Assembly (NCBI GenBank): GCA_022818135.1
Contig: JAFMSR010000012.1
Location: 33,107,624 to 33,171,623, forward strand
DNA: 64,000 nt
Direction: 5' to 3'
Origin: Saxidomus purpurata
Taxonomy: Eukaryota; Mollusca; Bivalvia; Venerida; Veneridae
Positions within the stretch are counted from its first letter, which is position 1. Each line of letters starts with the position of its first letter. Position numbers and translations under genes: made by a program. This document shows, piece after piece, positions 1 to 12,182 of the stretch. The notes beneath the pieces were generated by a model, which did no database searches, was not told where the DNA came from, and saw only the letters and a list, made by a program, of their open reading frames with translations.

Positions 1-60
1 CAAAGTTTGTAGTCAATATCAAAAGTGGTTACTGAGATATGTGCATAATAGTACCTAGCA
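1..60 (+). repeat. End of a ~170 bp tandem-repeat unit (family E)
   Basis: This is the end of one unit of the repeat that resumes at 1014. The unit includes the phrases 'gtggttactgagatatgtg' and 'agtacctagca'. It is cut off by the insertion that begins at 61. Confidence 0.7.
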
Positions 61-1013
61 TCATACATGCCGTTCTCCCGATATTCGCCGGGTTCTCCCG
101 TTATTTAGACCCTGACCCGGCGCCCCGGCGAAGCTCGCAAAAACATTAAAATCTCCCGATAAATTAAAATTTTGGGGGAAAAAAACTACGAGGTTCATAA
201 AATATCATGGTCAATACACTGACACGTGATATCGATAATGAAAAAGTATTAGTATTGTGTACAGTCGATAAGGTGACGAAACTGATTTGTTGACACGAGT
301 TTGTGTTAATTGTCACTATTATCTTAAGTAAATTGCCCGGAGGGTAATTAGCGGCGATTCATAAACTTTTCAAACAGCAATGATTAGCCGATAATCTACC
401 GTCAATCAAGTCACTACGCTAAAAACATGCCGCTAATGAAATCATTTAACCAAGTTTAACAAATTTAAAAGATTTGATGTTTTCGTGTCAGCGCCAGAAC
501 AAATTTACAAATTGATTGTCGGGCGTCCGTGGGATCGAGTTTGGGGTGTTGTGATAAATTATCGGAGACCTGGGGGGGGGGGGGGGGGGGGGGGGTGGGC
601 TTCGATTGGATGGGGGGGAGGGTGCATTAAGGGGCGAGGGGCGCGCCTTCAAATTTATCGTCCGCCAAACAACGGTGTATTGCAGATCGCGGTGATTAGT
701 GACCCGCGTTTCCTCTAAGTTTTATGCAAACCGTGGAATCGCTGGGATTTTGGATTAATAGCATTCTTTTCAAAAGGGGGGGAGAACGGGGGGGTGTACA
801 TACTCAGATTTAAGCGTTTCTGAGAACCATTACTACGGGAATAGTAAACATGATCAAAATAGACGTTATTTTATTTGTGTAAATACGGGCAAAAAAATGT
901 CAAATATGTCCTAAGGAATGCATGATTCTGCTATAATAATATCTCCGGAGATATGTCAAAAACCGGCATTTTCAAAATCTCCCGGCAATAGCTCAATCCT
1001 TTGTGGCATGTAC
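61..1013. mobile_element. DNA transposon or MITE with 8-bp target duplication
   Basis: A 953-bp insertion splits a family E repeat unit. The octamer ACCTAGCA lies directly before it (53-60) and after it (1014-1021), which is the target-site duplication length of hAT-type transposons. The ends share an imperfect inverted TACATGCC. No transposase frame is visible, so the element is non-autonomous or decayed. About 350-390 bp of its left part recurs inverted at 36.7-37.1 kb. A run of 24 G at 572-595 interrupts it and may be a sequence error. Confidence 0.6.
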
Positions 1014-1354
1014 ACCTAGCATGCAAAACTTTAACTAAATTTTCAAAGTGAAACAAGGGGCATAATTTGTACTAACTTTATACAAGAGTTACCTGACTTG
1101 ACTGTGTCACACCTCTAAAGAAATTTACAAAGTTTGAAGTCAATATCAAAAGTGGTTACTGAGATATGTGCATAATAGTACCTAGAATGCAAAACTTTAA
1201 CTAAATTTTCAAAGTGAAACAAGGGGCATAATTTGTACTAACTTTATACAAGAGTTATCCGACTTGACTGTGTCACACCCCTAAAGACAATAACAAAGTT
1301 TGAAGTCTATATCATAAGTGGTTACTGAGATATGTGCATGATAGTACCTTGCAG
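1014..1354 (+). repeat. Tandem repeat family E, about two units
   Basis: Units of about 170 bp repeat the phrases 'gcaaaactttaac', 'gcataatttgtact', 'cctgacttgactgtgtcac' and 'gtggttactgagatatgtg'. The same family continues at 1819-2060 after an insertion and recurs, more diverged, at 6160-7060. Nothing coding is seen in it. Confidence 0.75.
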
Positions 1355-1818
1355 CAAGGTCTTTCAAATAGTATGGTCCGGAAACGAGTATAATTAATAC
1401 GATAAATAACCTGCCTCAGATCACGTGACAAACATCCGTGTAACCGCAATTTTTGAATGAAAGAAAATATTGAAACTTTATATCTACGTATATCTCGATA
1501 TTTTACCAATCAATTTGACCAACAAAGTGATCCTGAATACAATATATGCATTCCCTTATCAAAACATGATATTATTTTAACCCAATGTTTCATTTTGGAT
1601 GGATTTACGCACTGGAATGTTGACTTGATACGAACAGCTTTTTTTACAAATGACCGAAAGCCGAAACCAACCTAATTTTAATGCTTCTTTCCTGCTTGTA
1701 TGGTGGTCATGGGATTAATGTCGCAGCTTTTTCCCATAGATTTAAATTGATTGTACTTATGTTATATCTTAGATATTCGTATTTCATCCGTATTTTAATT
1801 ACTATTTGAAAGACCTTG
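1355..1818. mobile_element. 464-bp MITE with 19-bp perfect terminal inverted repeats
   Basis: The left end (1355-1373, caaggtctttcaaatagta) is exactly the reverse complement of the right end (1800-1818). The 7-mer cttgcag flanks both sides (1348-1354 and 1819-1825), although the exact boundary is ambiguous by a base or two. The element interrupts family E repeats. Short open frames inside it resemble nothing known to me. The same two termini occur fused at 38739-38771. Confidence 0.75.
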
Positions 1819-2060
1819 CTTGCAGGCAAAATTTTAACCAAATTTTCAGTCAAACAAGGGCCATAATTTGAACTTAATTTATGCAGAAGTTTTCTGACTT
1901 GATTGTGTGACACCCCTTAAGTCATTAACAAAGTTTCAAGTCAATATCATAAGTGGTTACTGAGATATGCCTAGCAGGCAAAACTTTAACCAAAGCTGCA
2001 ACGCCGACGCACAAATGACTGTAATAGCTCTCCATATTCTCCGAATGGTCGAACTAAAAA
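1819..2060 (+). repeat. Tandem repeat family E, terminal unit
   Basis: The last unit ends in 'aaccaaagctgcaacgc', the same ending seen at about 7040 in the other family E block. Positions 2061-2440 show no gene or repeat that I recognise. Confidence 0.65.
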
Positions 2061-2440
2061 TGATTGGGGAGAATGGATTAAAATTCATTGAAATTATGTC
2101 TAATTTTGTAATCATAATGGGCGTATACGTTATTCTTTATAAAGTAACAAATTGGTAAATAATAGAAATACGTTACATTTAAGGTAATTGTCTCTAGAAT
2201 AATATCAACAAGAGCCATGTTACACATGGTTAATCCCCTCGCTGGGAAGAAGTTACCAGAAGGTTGTACCTTCATACATTTTACTTGGTGAAAGGAAATC
2301 CTTAAAAAGCCGTACAGTTATGGTCATGCTGAGTACAGTTTTCAAGTAAGTGGAAAAAGAATAAGGCAATGAAGAGAAGGTTTGCAAAATTATATTAATG
2401 TTCATTATCAGTATAGGTATGATATTTTTCTATTTGACTA

Positions 2441-3420
2441 AAAGTAGGCAAGGTAGAGTTATTGTTTTTGCACACTGCACTTCCTACCAATGTGCTATGT
2501 CAGTGTATTAAGTTTGAAGAAAATCCCTCAAGTACTTTTGGAGTTATGCTCCGGAAATTGTTTTTCAAGTAAATCTGATAAAGGGGAATAACTCTAAAAG
2601 TAGGCAAGGTAGAGTTTAATTGTTCTTACACACTGCACTTCCTACCAATGTGCTATATCAGTGTATTAAGTTTGAAGTAAATCCCTCAAGTACTTTTGGA
2701 GTTATGCTCTGGACAAAACTTTTAAAGTAAATCTGATAAAGGGGAATAACTCTAAAAGTAGGCAAGGTAGAGTTATTGTTCTTGCACACTGCACTTCCTA
2801 CCAATGTGCTATGTCAGTGTATTAAGTTTGAAGAAAATCCCTCAAGTACTTTTGGAGTTATGCTTGGGACAAGTAAATCTGATAAAGGGGAATAACTCTA
2901 AAAGTAGGCAAGGTAGAGTTATTGTTCTTGCACACTGCACTTCCTACCAATGTGCTATATCAGTGTATTAAGTTTGAAGTAAATCCCTCAAGTACTTTTG
3001 GAGTTATGCTCTGGACAAAACTTTAAAAGTAAATCTGATAAAGGGGAATAACTCTAAAAGTAGGCAAGGTAGAGTTATTGTTCTTGCACACTGCACTTCC
3101 TACCAATGTGCTATGTCAGTGTATTAAGTTTGAAGAAAATCCCTCAAGTACTTTTGGAGTTATGCTCTGGACAAAACTTTTAAAGTAAATCTGATAAAGG
3201 GGAATAACTCTAAAAGTAGGTAAGGTAGAGTTATTGTTCTTACACACTGCACTTCCTACCAATGTGCTATGTCAGTGTATTAAGTTTGAAGAAAATCCCT
3301 CAAGTACTTTTGGAGTTATGCTCCGGACAAAATTGGGACGGAGACACGGACGGACGGATGGACGGACGGGGGGGAAACCTATTTTTTACCCCCCCCCCCC
3401 GGGGGGGGATAAATAACATT
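2441..3420 (+). repeat. Tandem satellite, six ~155-bp units
   Basis: Six head-to-tail copies begin near 2441, 2596, 2752, 2898, 3055 and 3211. Each carries 'aaaagtaggcaaggtagag', 'cactgcacttcctaccaat' and 'ttttggagttatgct'. The last unit runs into a GACGGACGG run and a C/G homopolymer (about 3389-3408). The spacing varies slightly (146-158 bp). The tail suggests the array is the internal minisatellite of a dispersed molluscan repeat element. Short open frames here come from the repeat. Confidence 0.85.
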
Positions 3421-3726
3421 AATAATATAACATCCCAGTGGCGTAGATCTAGCTGCCATTACACACAATACACCTGCACATGTGTACAAATCGGTGGTCG
3501 AAATCGGAATAGCTCAGAAATTAATGAAATAAAAATGAAATAGTGAGAAGTGAGATACACAAGCAGTAGAAATTATATTTTCAAAGACTGCACAAATCTT
3601 AAGGGTCGTATGCCGTACTACAAGGCTAGATTATTTCAACTGAAATGATATAAAATATGCTACCGGTATATCTAAATTCTAAGAGGACTCATTATGTAAA
3701 AAATTATGTTTTATTTTGCCATAAAA
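3421..3726. other. Spacer with nothing recognised
   Basis: Unique-looking AT-rich sequence lies between the satellite and the minisatellite. It has no convincing open frame, RNA gene or repeat. Confidence 0.5.
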
Positions 3727-4862
3727 AAAGCGGGATATGACAACGGTATGGAAGGCACTTTCCCCAGCAATCCCCCACCCCCTGGACAATGGTATGCCAT
3801 ACAACTTGGCACTTGTCAGAAAACATTCTCCTAGACAACAGTATGGATGGCACTGATATATAACACCCCCTGGACAATGAGGTGGCAGGTACTTTTGCAA
3901 GAAAACACCCCCTGGATAATAATATGGAAGGCACATTTGCCAGCAGAAAACACCCCCCTGGACCAATTTCTGCCAGAAAACACCCCCCTGGACAAGGGTA
4001 TGGAAGGCACTTCTGCTTGAAAATACCCCCCTGGACTGATTTTTGTCAGAAAACACCCCCCTACACAAGGGTATGGAAGGCACTTCTGCTTGAAAATAGC
4101 CCCCTGGACAGATTTCTGCCAGAAAACACCCCCCTGGACAAATTTCTGCCAGAAAACACCCCACTGGACAAGGGTATGGAAGGCACTTTTGCCAGAAAAC
4201 ACCCCCCTGGACAGATTTCTGCCAGAAAACACCCCCCTGGACGGATTTCTGCCAGAAAAACACCCCCTAGACAGATTTCTGCCAGAAAACACCCCCCTAG
4301 ACAAGGGTATGGAAGGCACTTTTGCCTTAAAACACCCCCCTGGACAGATTTCTTCCAGAAAACACCCCCCTGGATGGATTTTTGTCAGAAAACACCCCCT
4401 GAACGGATTTCTGTCAGAAAACACCCCCGTAGACAAGGGTATGGAAGGCACTTTTGCCAGGAAACACCCCCCTGGACAGATTTCTGCCAGAAAACACCCC
4501 CTAGACAAGGGTATGGAAGGCACTTTTGCCAGAAAACACCCCCCTAGACAAGGGTATGGAAGGCACTTTTGCCAGAAAACACCCCCCTGGACGGATTTTT
4601 GCCAGAAAACACCCCCCTCGACGGATTTCTGTCAGAAAACACCCCCCTAGACAAGGGTATGGAAGGCACTTTTGCCAGAAAACACCCCCCTGGACGGATT
4701 TCTGCGAGAAAACACCCCCCTAGACATGGCCAAAAAAGGCACTTTTGTTTGTAAAATACCCCCTTGGACAAAAGTTTGTCCAGACCCCCCCTTGGACAAG
4801 ACCCCCTGGACACCATGTCTGAAATACCCCCTGGACAAAAAAAAGTGCCTTCCACAGGGGGG
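3727..4862. repeat. Minisatellite of mixed ~30- and ~43-bp units
   Basis: The array is built from a 30-bp unit containing 'gccagaaaacacccccctgg' and a longer unit that adds 'aagggtatggaaggcac'. The two alternate irregularly. Units lack stop codons and many are multiples of 3, so frames of up to about 230 codons stay open on both strands. These translate as low-complexity Pro/Thr/Lys or Gly/Cys/Phe repeats and have no splice or start context. The 3' units (4740-4860) are more diverged. I treat the array as non-coding. Confidence 0.85.
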
Positions 4863-4879
4863 GTGCGGATAAATTCTGG

Positions 4880-5100
4880 AATAGCCCATTGCGCAACACC
4901 ATTTGTAGCTTCGCGAAAATATATGACAAATATAAATTTCTAAACCTCTCTGAAAGATCCGTATTTTTTGTGTCTTCCGATATACCGGAAATTTTGTCTA
5001 AATGCGTTTTTATCTGTCCATAGAATTTATTTGATTCCAAATTTGACAGAATATCACTGAAGACATCTGTATCCGAATTGTTGCCACTTCGCGACGCCAT
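4880..5100 (-). CDS. Possible first coding exon of an unidentified protein (partial)
   Basis: A minus-strand ATG at 5100, in the context CACAATGGCG, opens about 73 residues that look like real protein. The stretch is charged and helix-prone, with no low-complexity bias (starting M-A-S-R-S-G-N-N-S and containing SERFRNLYLSYIFAKLQ). About 35 codons later the frame runs into the minisatellite. No strong splice donor is obvious before the array, only a weak GTGTTG near 4903, and no following exon was found below 3700. It could be a real 5' exon, or a gene remnant truncated by the expanding minisatellite. I do not recognise the family. Confidence 0.3.
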
Positions 5101-6159
5101 TGTGGTATGGATAAAAAATTTCCTTCTCTAAAAATAGCACCAGATCAGCTTTGTATCTTGTGTGGATACCATGGTGACATACTCAACAAATATAAAGGCG
5201 GCGAGAGACATGTTGGGGGCGGTGGGGATTGGGTCTCATCCACGAAGAAAAAGCTAAATTATTTGCTTTCATGGACCGACCTTTATAAAATTCACTTCAA
5301 ATCAAAACATCTGTGGATTTATGAAGGGATCTAAGGCTTTTGAAAGTACTTTGCAGAAATAAAAATTGTGAATTAGCTCTACCCAAATTAGACAAATTTT
5401 GTTGGAAAATAGCTCAAGTAGCTAATGTTGATCTGTAATATATAAAGTTGCACCAAACGTTAGATAAATATTGTTGTTTCTTGTACCCGTTTATAAAAAT
5501 GCAGAGGGTGATGCCATACTGATATCTTAAGCAGGGTTCGTATATTACACGCATCATATATACATACCCAGCGCCAAGTCATCCAAATTTTATCAAGAAT
5601 ACATCATTCTGTCCAGTTCATATTTCCGACCAGTCTGTAAATTGAGAGAACTTGTGAGAAAACACTCTTGTCTATTAGACCAAAGTTTTGATGTATTTGT
5701 GAAAGTTTATATATGGCAATAAAATAGGCTTAAACTAAACTAACTTGAACCAGGGATCTTATATACAGTCAGATATATATAAGATCCCTGCTTTAACTAA
5801 GTAGGTCTGTTACCTGACATGTATAAACCAAGTTTTTTATGTTTTTGTTTATATTTTCTCTTAGAGGTTTAAGCTGTGGGATGACACACAATGGGGATAG
5901 GCCTAAAGCCTAGATATCTAGGTGTAATCGAAACCGGAACAGACACAACCAACATAATGTCATTTTCTTATCCATACTTTTTGGACAAACACTAAGATTT
6001 GGCAGGTCTTGAACCTGCATGGCTGTAATACTCTTAGGTGTACAAGGGGAATTATTTCATCTAAAATGAAAATAGAAACAAGCATGGTTGTCTCTGACAC
6101 AGATGTTGGTGGTTCTTAAATAACTAGGGGTTGCCAATAGTTTTGGGTGTTTGTATAAT
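5101..6159. other. Intergenic; two CAGGG-type terminal motifs, otherwise nothing
   Basis: No gene was recognised. It contains a CAGGG-type terminal motif (5532-5548) and a hairpin (5751-5790), both described separately. The plus-strand frame at 5107-5334 has low complexity in its middle and no supporting splice sites or homology. Confidence 0.5.
5751..5790. repeat. Perfect 15-bp inverted repeat, CAGGG-type hairpin
   Basis: The arms cagggatcttatata (5751-5765) and its exact reverse complement (5776-5790) flank a 10-nt loop. The outermost CAGGG resembles hAT-type transposon ends. A related motif, cagggttcgtatattac, sits at 5532-5548. The 5532-5790 interval may be a small degenerate MITE. Confidence 0.6.
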
Positions 6160-7060
6160 TCCTTGCATGCAAAACTTTAAACCACTTTCTACCTTCACTA
6201 CAGGCCATATTTTGTAGTAAATTCAGTCAAGATTTACCTGACCCGATCGTATGATTCCTCTGAAGACTGTGTTGAAGTTTTAAATCAATCCCAAAGGTGG
6301 TTTACTGAAATGTGTGCATGATAGTACCTTGCATGCAAATCTTAAACCAAGAGTTTAGAAGTCAAACAAGGGCCATAATTTGAATTAAATTCATATTAAG
6401 AGTTATCTAACTTGAATGTCAGACACCCATGATGACATTACTGAAGTTGAAATTCAATCCCATTAGTCATTTCTAAATAATGTATTGTAGAAGTTTGTAT
6501 GCCAAAATTTAACCCAAAACTTCTAAGTTCAGCATTAATTCAATCAAGAGTAATCTAACTTGATTGCTGGAGATCCTTGAACATTCTAAAGATATTTCAA
6601 ATCAATTTGAGCAATGGTAACTTAGATATATGCATGGAAGTAACTTGCACATAAAACCTTCAACAGTTTAGCTTGCATGCAAAACTTTTAACTTATTTTT
6701 CTAAATTTAAAAAGGGCCATTAGCTGTAATAAATTTAGTCAGGAGTCCCAGGAGTCATTTAACCTGATTATTTACTACCCATAAATTAATTATATTGAAG
6801 TTTTAAATCAATCCAATGAGTGGTTTACGAGATATGTGCTTGCATACACAACTTTAACCAGATTTGCTAAATCAAACAAGGGCCATAATTTGAATTAAAA
6901 ACATACAAGAGTTATCTAACTTGACTGTCTGACACAGCTTAAGATTTTAATGAAGTTTCAAATCAATCCCATAAGTGGTTATTTAGACATATCCATGATA
7001 GTAAATTTGTATGCAAAACTTGAACCAAAGCTGCAACGCAAACACTTCAGCAAATGACTG
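6160..7060 (+). repeat. Diverged tandem repeat family E, about five units
   Basis: Units of about 170 bp carry the same phrases as 1014-2060 (cataatttgaattaaa, gttatctaacttgactg, aagtttcaaatcaatccc), but with many substitutions. The block is therefore older. It ends in 'aaccaaagctgcaacgc'. Confidence 0.65.
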
Positions 7061-7600
7061 CTTGGGTTAGTCAAGCTGAAAATTGATGCATCCAGAGTGT
7101 ATAAGAGCCCATAATTTTAAGAGTAAGTAAGAGTTATGGAACTTGAAATATCTACTCGGCTTAAAATGGTAAATAATTGCTCTAGTTTGGAAGCAGAAAT
7201 GAAGATAGTCGAGGAGAAAAGTTTACCAAAACTTTAAACTTAATGTAAAATTGATGTATTTTAGTGTACAAGGCCCTATAATTTGGTGTAGAAATGAGTC
7301 AGAGTGATGAACGTGCACTACCTTCTCAATCTATGATAGTAAAAAATTTTACAAATTTGAAAGCAATAACTTTGACAGTTGAAAAGAAAAGTTGACCTCA
7401 ACATAAATCTTGACAGATCATTAAAAGTATACAAGGGCTAATAAAATGGTTAATGAGCGAGTCAGTGCTATGGAACTTTTAAATATCTGCTCATCTAAGG
7501 ATGGTAAATAAGTCAAAGTTAGAAAGCAAAAGCTGTGATAGTTGGAGAAAAGCTAACCTTAGCATAAAACTTAATGCAAGGTGTGATGCTAACACCAACA
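7061..7600 (+). repeat. Degenerate ~170-bp tandem repeat, three units
   Basis: Three diverged units (starting near 7080, 7255 and 7425) share 'tgtacaagg', 'agtcagtgctatggaac', 'tatctactc' and 'aatggtaaata'. The block follows directly on family E and may belong to the same composite element. Confidence 0.5.
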
Positions 7601-8786
7601 GCATGGCAACACTCTCATTATTCCTTGAAGAGTTCAGCTAAAACTACTTCAAATACGCTTACTGGAGGTGCAAGTTTGTCAAACTGTCTTCAAATTAAGG
7701 TAGCATGTTTATATTGAAGAAAGGATTCAAGGTGTTAATTGTTATACATTTTTTATTTTTTTCTATGATGTATATGTACAAGAATAATAAAATGCGAAAT
7801 TTTAACTTTAAATGACATAACATTTACTTTTTAAATTACAATGTAGAACTTTTTAACCACTTTGGGATACAAAAAAATGTAATAAACAAATCATTAAACA
7901 TTAATTTAATGATATTGCAACTATATGTCATAATATCTTAACAGAAAGCCAAATCCGGTAAATGCTTTTGTATGAATAAGTACCGTGATGCAAAGTTTAA
8001 AATGATAAAATGACGACACTTGTAAATAACAAAGATTCATTTATTAATCAAGTTCTGCTTAACTGTACACATGTTGGAAATTACTAACTTTTTACTTAAA
8101 AATTGGCAGACTTTTAACAGTTTGACAGAAAATATGTCCTATTTCAAAATAACTTACAACGAAATTAACAAAAAATAATAAAAATGTCATGTAGAGAAAA
8201 TTCTGAAATAAGACATATTTTGTCAAGGTTAATCAATTTCAAAACTGTTCAACGTCACGTGGTTTTTAAAATGCTTAATGTATTCTTTTCACATAAAGCA
8301 CAATTACACATCTACTCTAAACAGCACAATCATATCTTGCCCTTTCAATCCATCGACACATGACCTGAGGAATCAGTAGACAACAAAATTAAAATCAGAT
8401 CATATGGCTTATCACAAAAAACGGAGACAAATCCGTACCGCCATCTAGCACAAAATAAGGATGTCATTCAACTGTACTGCTTCATGAAGCAGGTATAAAC
8501 AGTTTTGTCCTCATTCTAGATATCACTAACTGAACACTTAAAACAAAAAGTCTTCATAAGGCAATGTTTTAATTACAATAAATATCATTGTAAATTAAAT
8601 TTTTTAAAAGTTGTAACACTTAACTTTCATTAACTAACCTTTTTGATTTATCAATTTAGTGTCTACTTGATGGTAAATTTCATATTTCTTCTAAATAGTT
8701 TGAGGATTTTCCTCCAAAATAAATCCTTGAGTAGAGATTTTCCAATGTATGTACAATGATTAAAATGATTAAAGTCTGTGATGCTG
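7601..8786. other. 3' flank and probable 3' UTR of CFAP20; imperfect hairpin at 8122-8226
   Basis: This AT-rich sequence lies downstream of the CFAP20 stop on the minus strand. An AATAAA on the minus strand near 8040 could serve for polyadenylation. Imperfect inverted arms at 8122-8150 and 8200-8226 could form a stem around a ~50-nt loop. No other gene is seen. Confidence 0.4.
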
Positions 8787-11402
8787 TTACACTTTTTGTT
8801 GTCCTTTTCCTTGTTGCACAGGTAAGTAAAGCTTGAACTCTGCTGGTAATTCATCTTCTGAATATAATCTATCTGAGAAGTAGACACGTCGGATTCGGCA
8901 GTTTGCATGGATCTGAAATTAGACAAGAAAAAGATTTAGATTAATTATATAAATGGACTTACCAACCGTATAAAGCTATTAGAGAGCAAAGATGTCTAAG
9001 ATATAAATATTTCATTAAAGAACCAAGTGAAATAAAAAGGGTAGAAGAAATGACTCAACTTGAAATTAAATAAATCGGATATACAGAAAAAGACAGGACA
9101 AAACACGACATATTTACAGTAACCCATCAAACATAGAGCTGATGGCCACTTTATTGAAGCTCAGTCAAACCTGTGATAAAGACCATCTCTGGACAGAGAC
9201 CAAGAAGGAAATAAAGATCAGTATGGAGAAAAGTGCCTTGTTCATTTATTGTTTTATTGTAGAAACACTTGTAAATAGGGACCAGCATAGACAGCTTAAA
9301 ATTCTTCTTAGGCAGTGGTGTTTGTTCACAGGTTTGACTGTACAACATTTTTTGGATATCCGAAACATCTGACAACTTTTTTTTATAAAATCCATGCTAA
9401 TACTCCAAACAGTTTTTCCATTCAGAGAACTATATAATCCACAGGTTGTTGTATCTACCTGTACACGGAGTGTTTCAATGTAGTTTGTTCCGTATGCTCT
9501 TCTGGTAAAGTCTGACAAATTGAACTGAATCTGGTTCCAACCATCGTCCAATCTCATAGGCATAGTACAGATAAATGGCTTTACTCTCGTTGTGCTCTGG
9601 TAGTTGCTAGCTCTGAACCGTCTTCTAACATTCTTGTCATCTAGTACCTGAAGGGTGATACATGTACAAATGTATAACCATTGGAATGTCCGATTGAAAA
9701 ACATGCTACATGAATTACACATTTACCAAAAGTACATTTATCTAATGATCATAAAGGAAACAGCCAACTATCCAGACAGGCACAAGGGAAGGCATTAAAA
9801 GTGGAAGACCACTGCTCGATTTTCGATATGTTTAATCTTTACATTTTAGTAAGCTTCAAAAGGCAGTTTCTCTGCCAGACATATGCTTTTTAGTTTTCTC
9901 TTTTAAAAACTTCTTGAAAATATGGACTTCAGTAATCATATTTTTATTTAGTTTTTTAGAAATATGGGCTTCCAGATCAAACAAAAAAGACGCCTGAGCA
10001 TATATTCTCTTATAAATCCTCAACTGGCTGACTTGTCTTTCATAAACTTTGTTGTAATACTAACCTGAACTTCAAATGTGAAGTATTTCTTTAAGTTCTT
10101 TATAATCATCACTAAGAATGGCAATTTGATACCGAGTGTTTTCTTTGGATCTGCTGGACATGTTATATATGTTGTGCTGAAAAAAGAAGAAACACTAATA
10201 AGGGGCTTCTTCTATATGAACAATATGAAAACAAAACAATAGTACTTGAGTGAGGGAAATTTGTAACAAGTCTGAATTTTATCAACCCACATGTAAATTT
10301 AAAGACAGAATCTTGCATGTCAACTGGCAACATTCTTCAAAACTGCTCGGAAACAAACTTTTCTAAAACACCAACATCTCTTTATTGTTTGAATAAACAC
10401 ATATATTATATTAATTAGTTAAACAGTTTTACTTCTTGAATATTTTGGAACTTGGTACTCATCAGATAACAAACATCATCAACTGTACATACCTAACATT
10501 TGTTCCAACAATTTCTAATACTAGTGACTGGATATCATTGTCTGTGATACGTTTTATATGACCATTCCGCACCTGCAAGCACAAGATTATACAATATTAG
10601 TTATAAACAAGGAGTTACCAAAACATGCATCTTTTCACACTCACTAGAGACTCTAAATCAATGTGAAAAACCTATTAACTGCTAACAAATGAGTAGTCTT
10701 CTCAGAATCTACCTAGCAACCATGTGTATCTAACACACTAAGTGATCAAGTTTCTTAAAATAGCTTTGAAGAAAGACAAAAGGCAATTAAAACATCAAAG
10801 TCAATTAATATTTTGGTCATATACTGTTTAAGTTTCCTTCAGTGATGAGTAGGCCCAAGTTTTATTAGCATGGGAACATGGATGAACACTGTTCATTTGT
10901 TATGGTTTAAAGTGAAATTACAAAAAACTGCCATTACTGCGTACATTTTAACAAAAGAAGCGCGATTATGCTTTCAAAACACATAATGCATAGTTGCTAC
11001 AGTCCATATAAGTGATACACATAGTAAAACGCGTGATGCAAACAAACCAATACACAAAGAAGAGTCACTTCCGCTTTACACACCCCGCTTGAAACTTGCT
11101 CAATTTATTCAAAATACACATTTACTACGAAAGTAACAACTTAGTATATCAAAAGTTTAACATTTTTTCTACGAAATGGCTAATTAATACTTCTGATCTT
11201 TATGTCAATACAAGAAAATATGTAAGGATGCAACAACATATGTATCTTTCCGGTTGCCAGCCATGTCACTATGGCGATCATCGATAAATGCATAAAAATG
11301 ATAAAGTATTTTTCTTACCTTCTTGTCCCATATTTGCAATGGTTTGCTTCCAATACTGTACAGTATTGATAAGAAGCCACTTTGGAATGTGTTTTTGAAC
11401 AT
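8787..11402 (-). CDS. CFAP20: Cilia- and flagella-associated protein 20 (complete, 5 exons)
   Basis: Encodes the conserved CFAP20/BUG22/GTL3 protein. In other species it sits at the inner junction of axonemal doublet microtubules and affects ciliary beat and tubulin modification; nuclear roles are also reported. Minus-strand exons: 11402-11319, 10572-10493, 10176-10065, 9647-9459 and 8912-8787 (stop TAA). All junctions are GT-AG and the 591 nt stay in frame, giving 196 aa, close to the 193 aa of the human protein. The N-terminus [20 protein letters not shown] and the block [20 protein letters not shown] appear identical to the vertebrate protein as I remember it. Only the last ~10 residues (ending QQGKGQQKV) differ. 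The ATG at 11402 is the family's usual start. No TATA-like promoter was identified upstream. It lies on the same strand as CEP72, 11.5 kb away. Confidence 0.97.
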
Positions 11403-12138
11403 TTTACAATTAACAAGTCTCTAAAAACACATAAAAAATTATTTTTTCCGAGACGACTTTACACACGTCCTACTCCCGTTGAATTAAGTTGTCAAGTGAA
11501 TGCAGTGTCTCACTTTGGGTTGTCAAGGGGAAGTTATTAGGTTGGCGCGTGAACACGAGTTGCTACGAGTGATAGGTGAACTACAAAGTCAAACTGTATC
11601 TAATCACTTAGATTTTTGAGAAAAATGTATAATACTTATTTTCATATGAAAATTTCATATTGTTATAATTCTTTCTGCAACATTTATTTGTTAGTATCAA
11701 TGTAATGTGGAACTATTTTCTCGGAAGTATATCCGGTATTAGTTGTTCGCCCACGCTATGCATGAGTTGTCGTTCTTCATTACTAAACACATGTAACTGT
11801 TTACTTTCGGTTTTTGCAAGATATATATCAGTCTTACCAATCTCACAAAAAATCTTTACCTTTTTTGCCGTGGAAAATTATGAAGTAACAATTTGAGTGC
11901 CGATATCAGATGCATGTGTTAAAGTTAAATTAATGCGGTAGATGATGCTTTAAAATAGAGGGTTCCGGATTAAAGTAAAGATGTAGGCCTAAAGAATCTA
12001 ATATATTTAAATTAATTAAGAGTCTTGCGCATATATGTTTATAAGAATTGTGATTAAACATTCATCAGTAGGAAAAAAGCATGCTTTCTCGCATTTGCAC
12101 GGATTTAAGGGCTTACTGGCAGCTAGCAAGTAGTTGTA

Positions 12139-12182
<44 letters not shown>

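Noticed and set aside
485..718. 77-codon frame with a Gly run
   Set aside because: It depends on a 24-G homopolymer that is probably a sequencing or consensus artefact, and lies inside a transposon.
3679..4650. Long open frames (up to ~230 codons) on both strands
   Set aside because: They are generated by a stop-free minisatellite unit, appear in several frames at once, and lack domains or splice context.
1..7600. CRISPR-like arrays of regular repeats
   Set aside because: Units are 30-175 bp tandem repeats without short identical repeats and unique spacers, in a eukaryotic genome.
9142..9375. Open frames on both strands near CFAP20 exon 4
   Set aside because: They lie in the intron between CFAP20 exons 4 and 5; opposing frames are a shadow effect.
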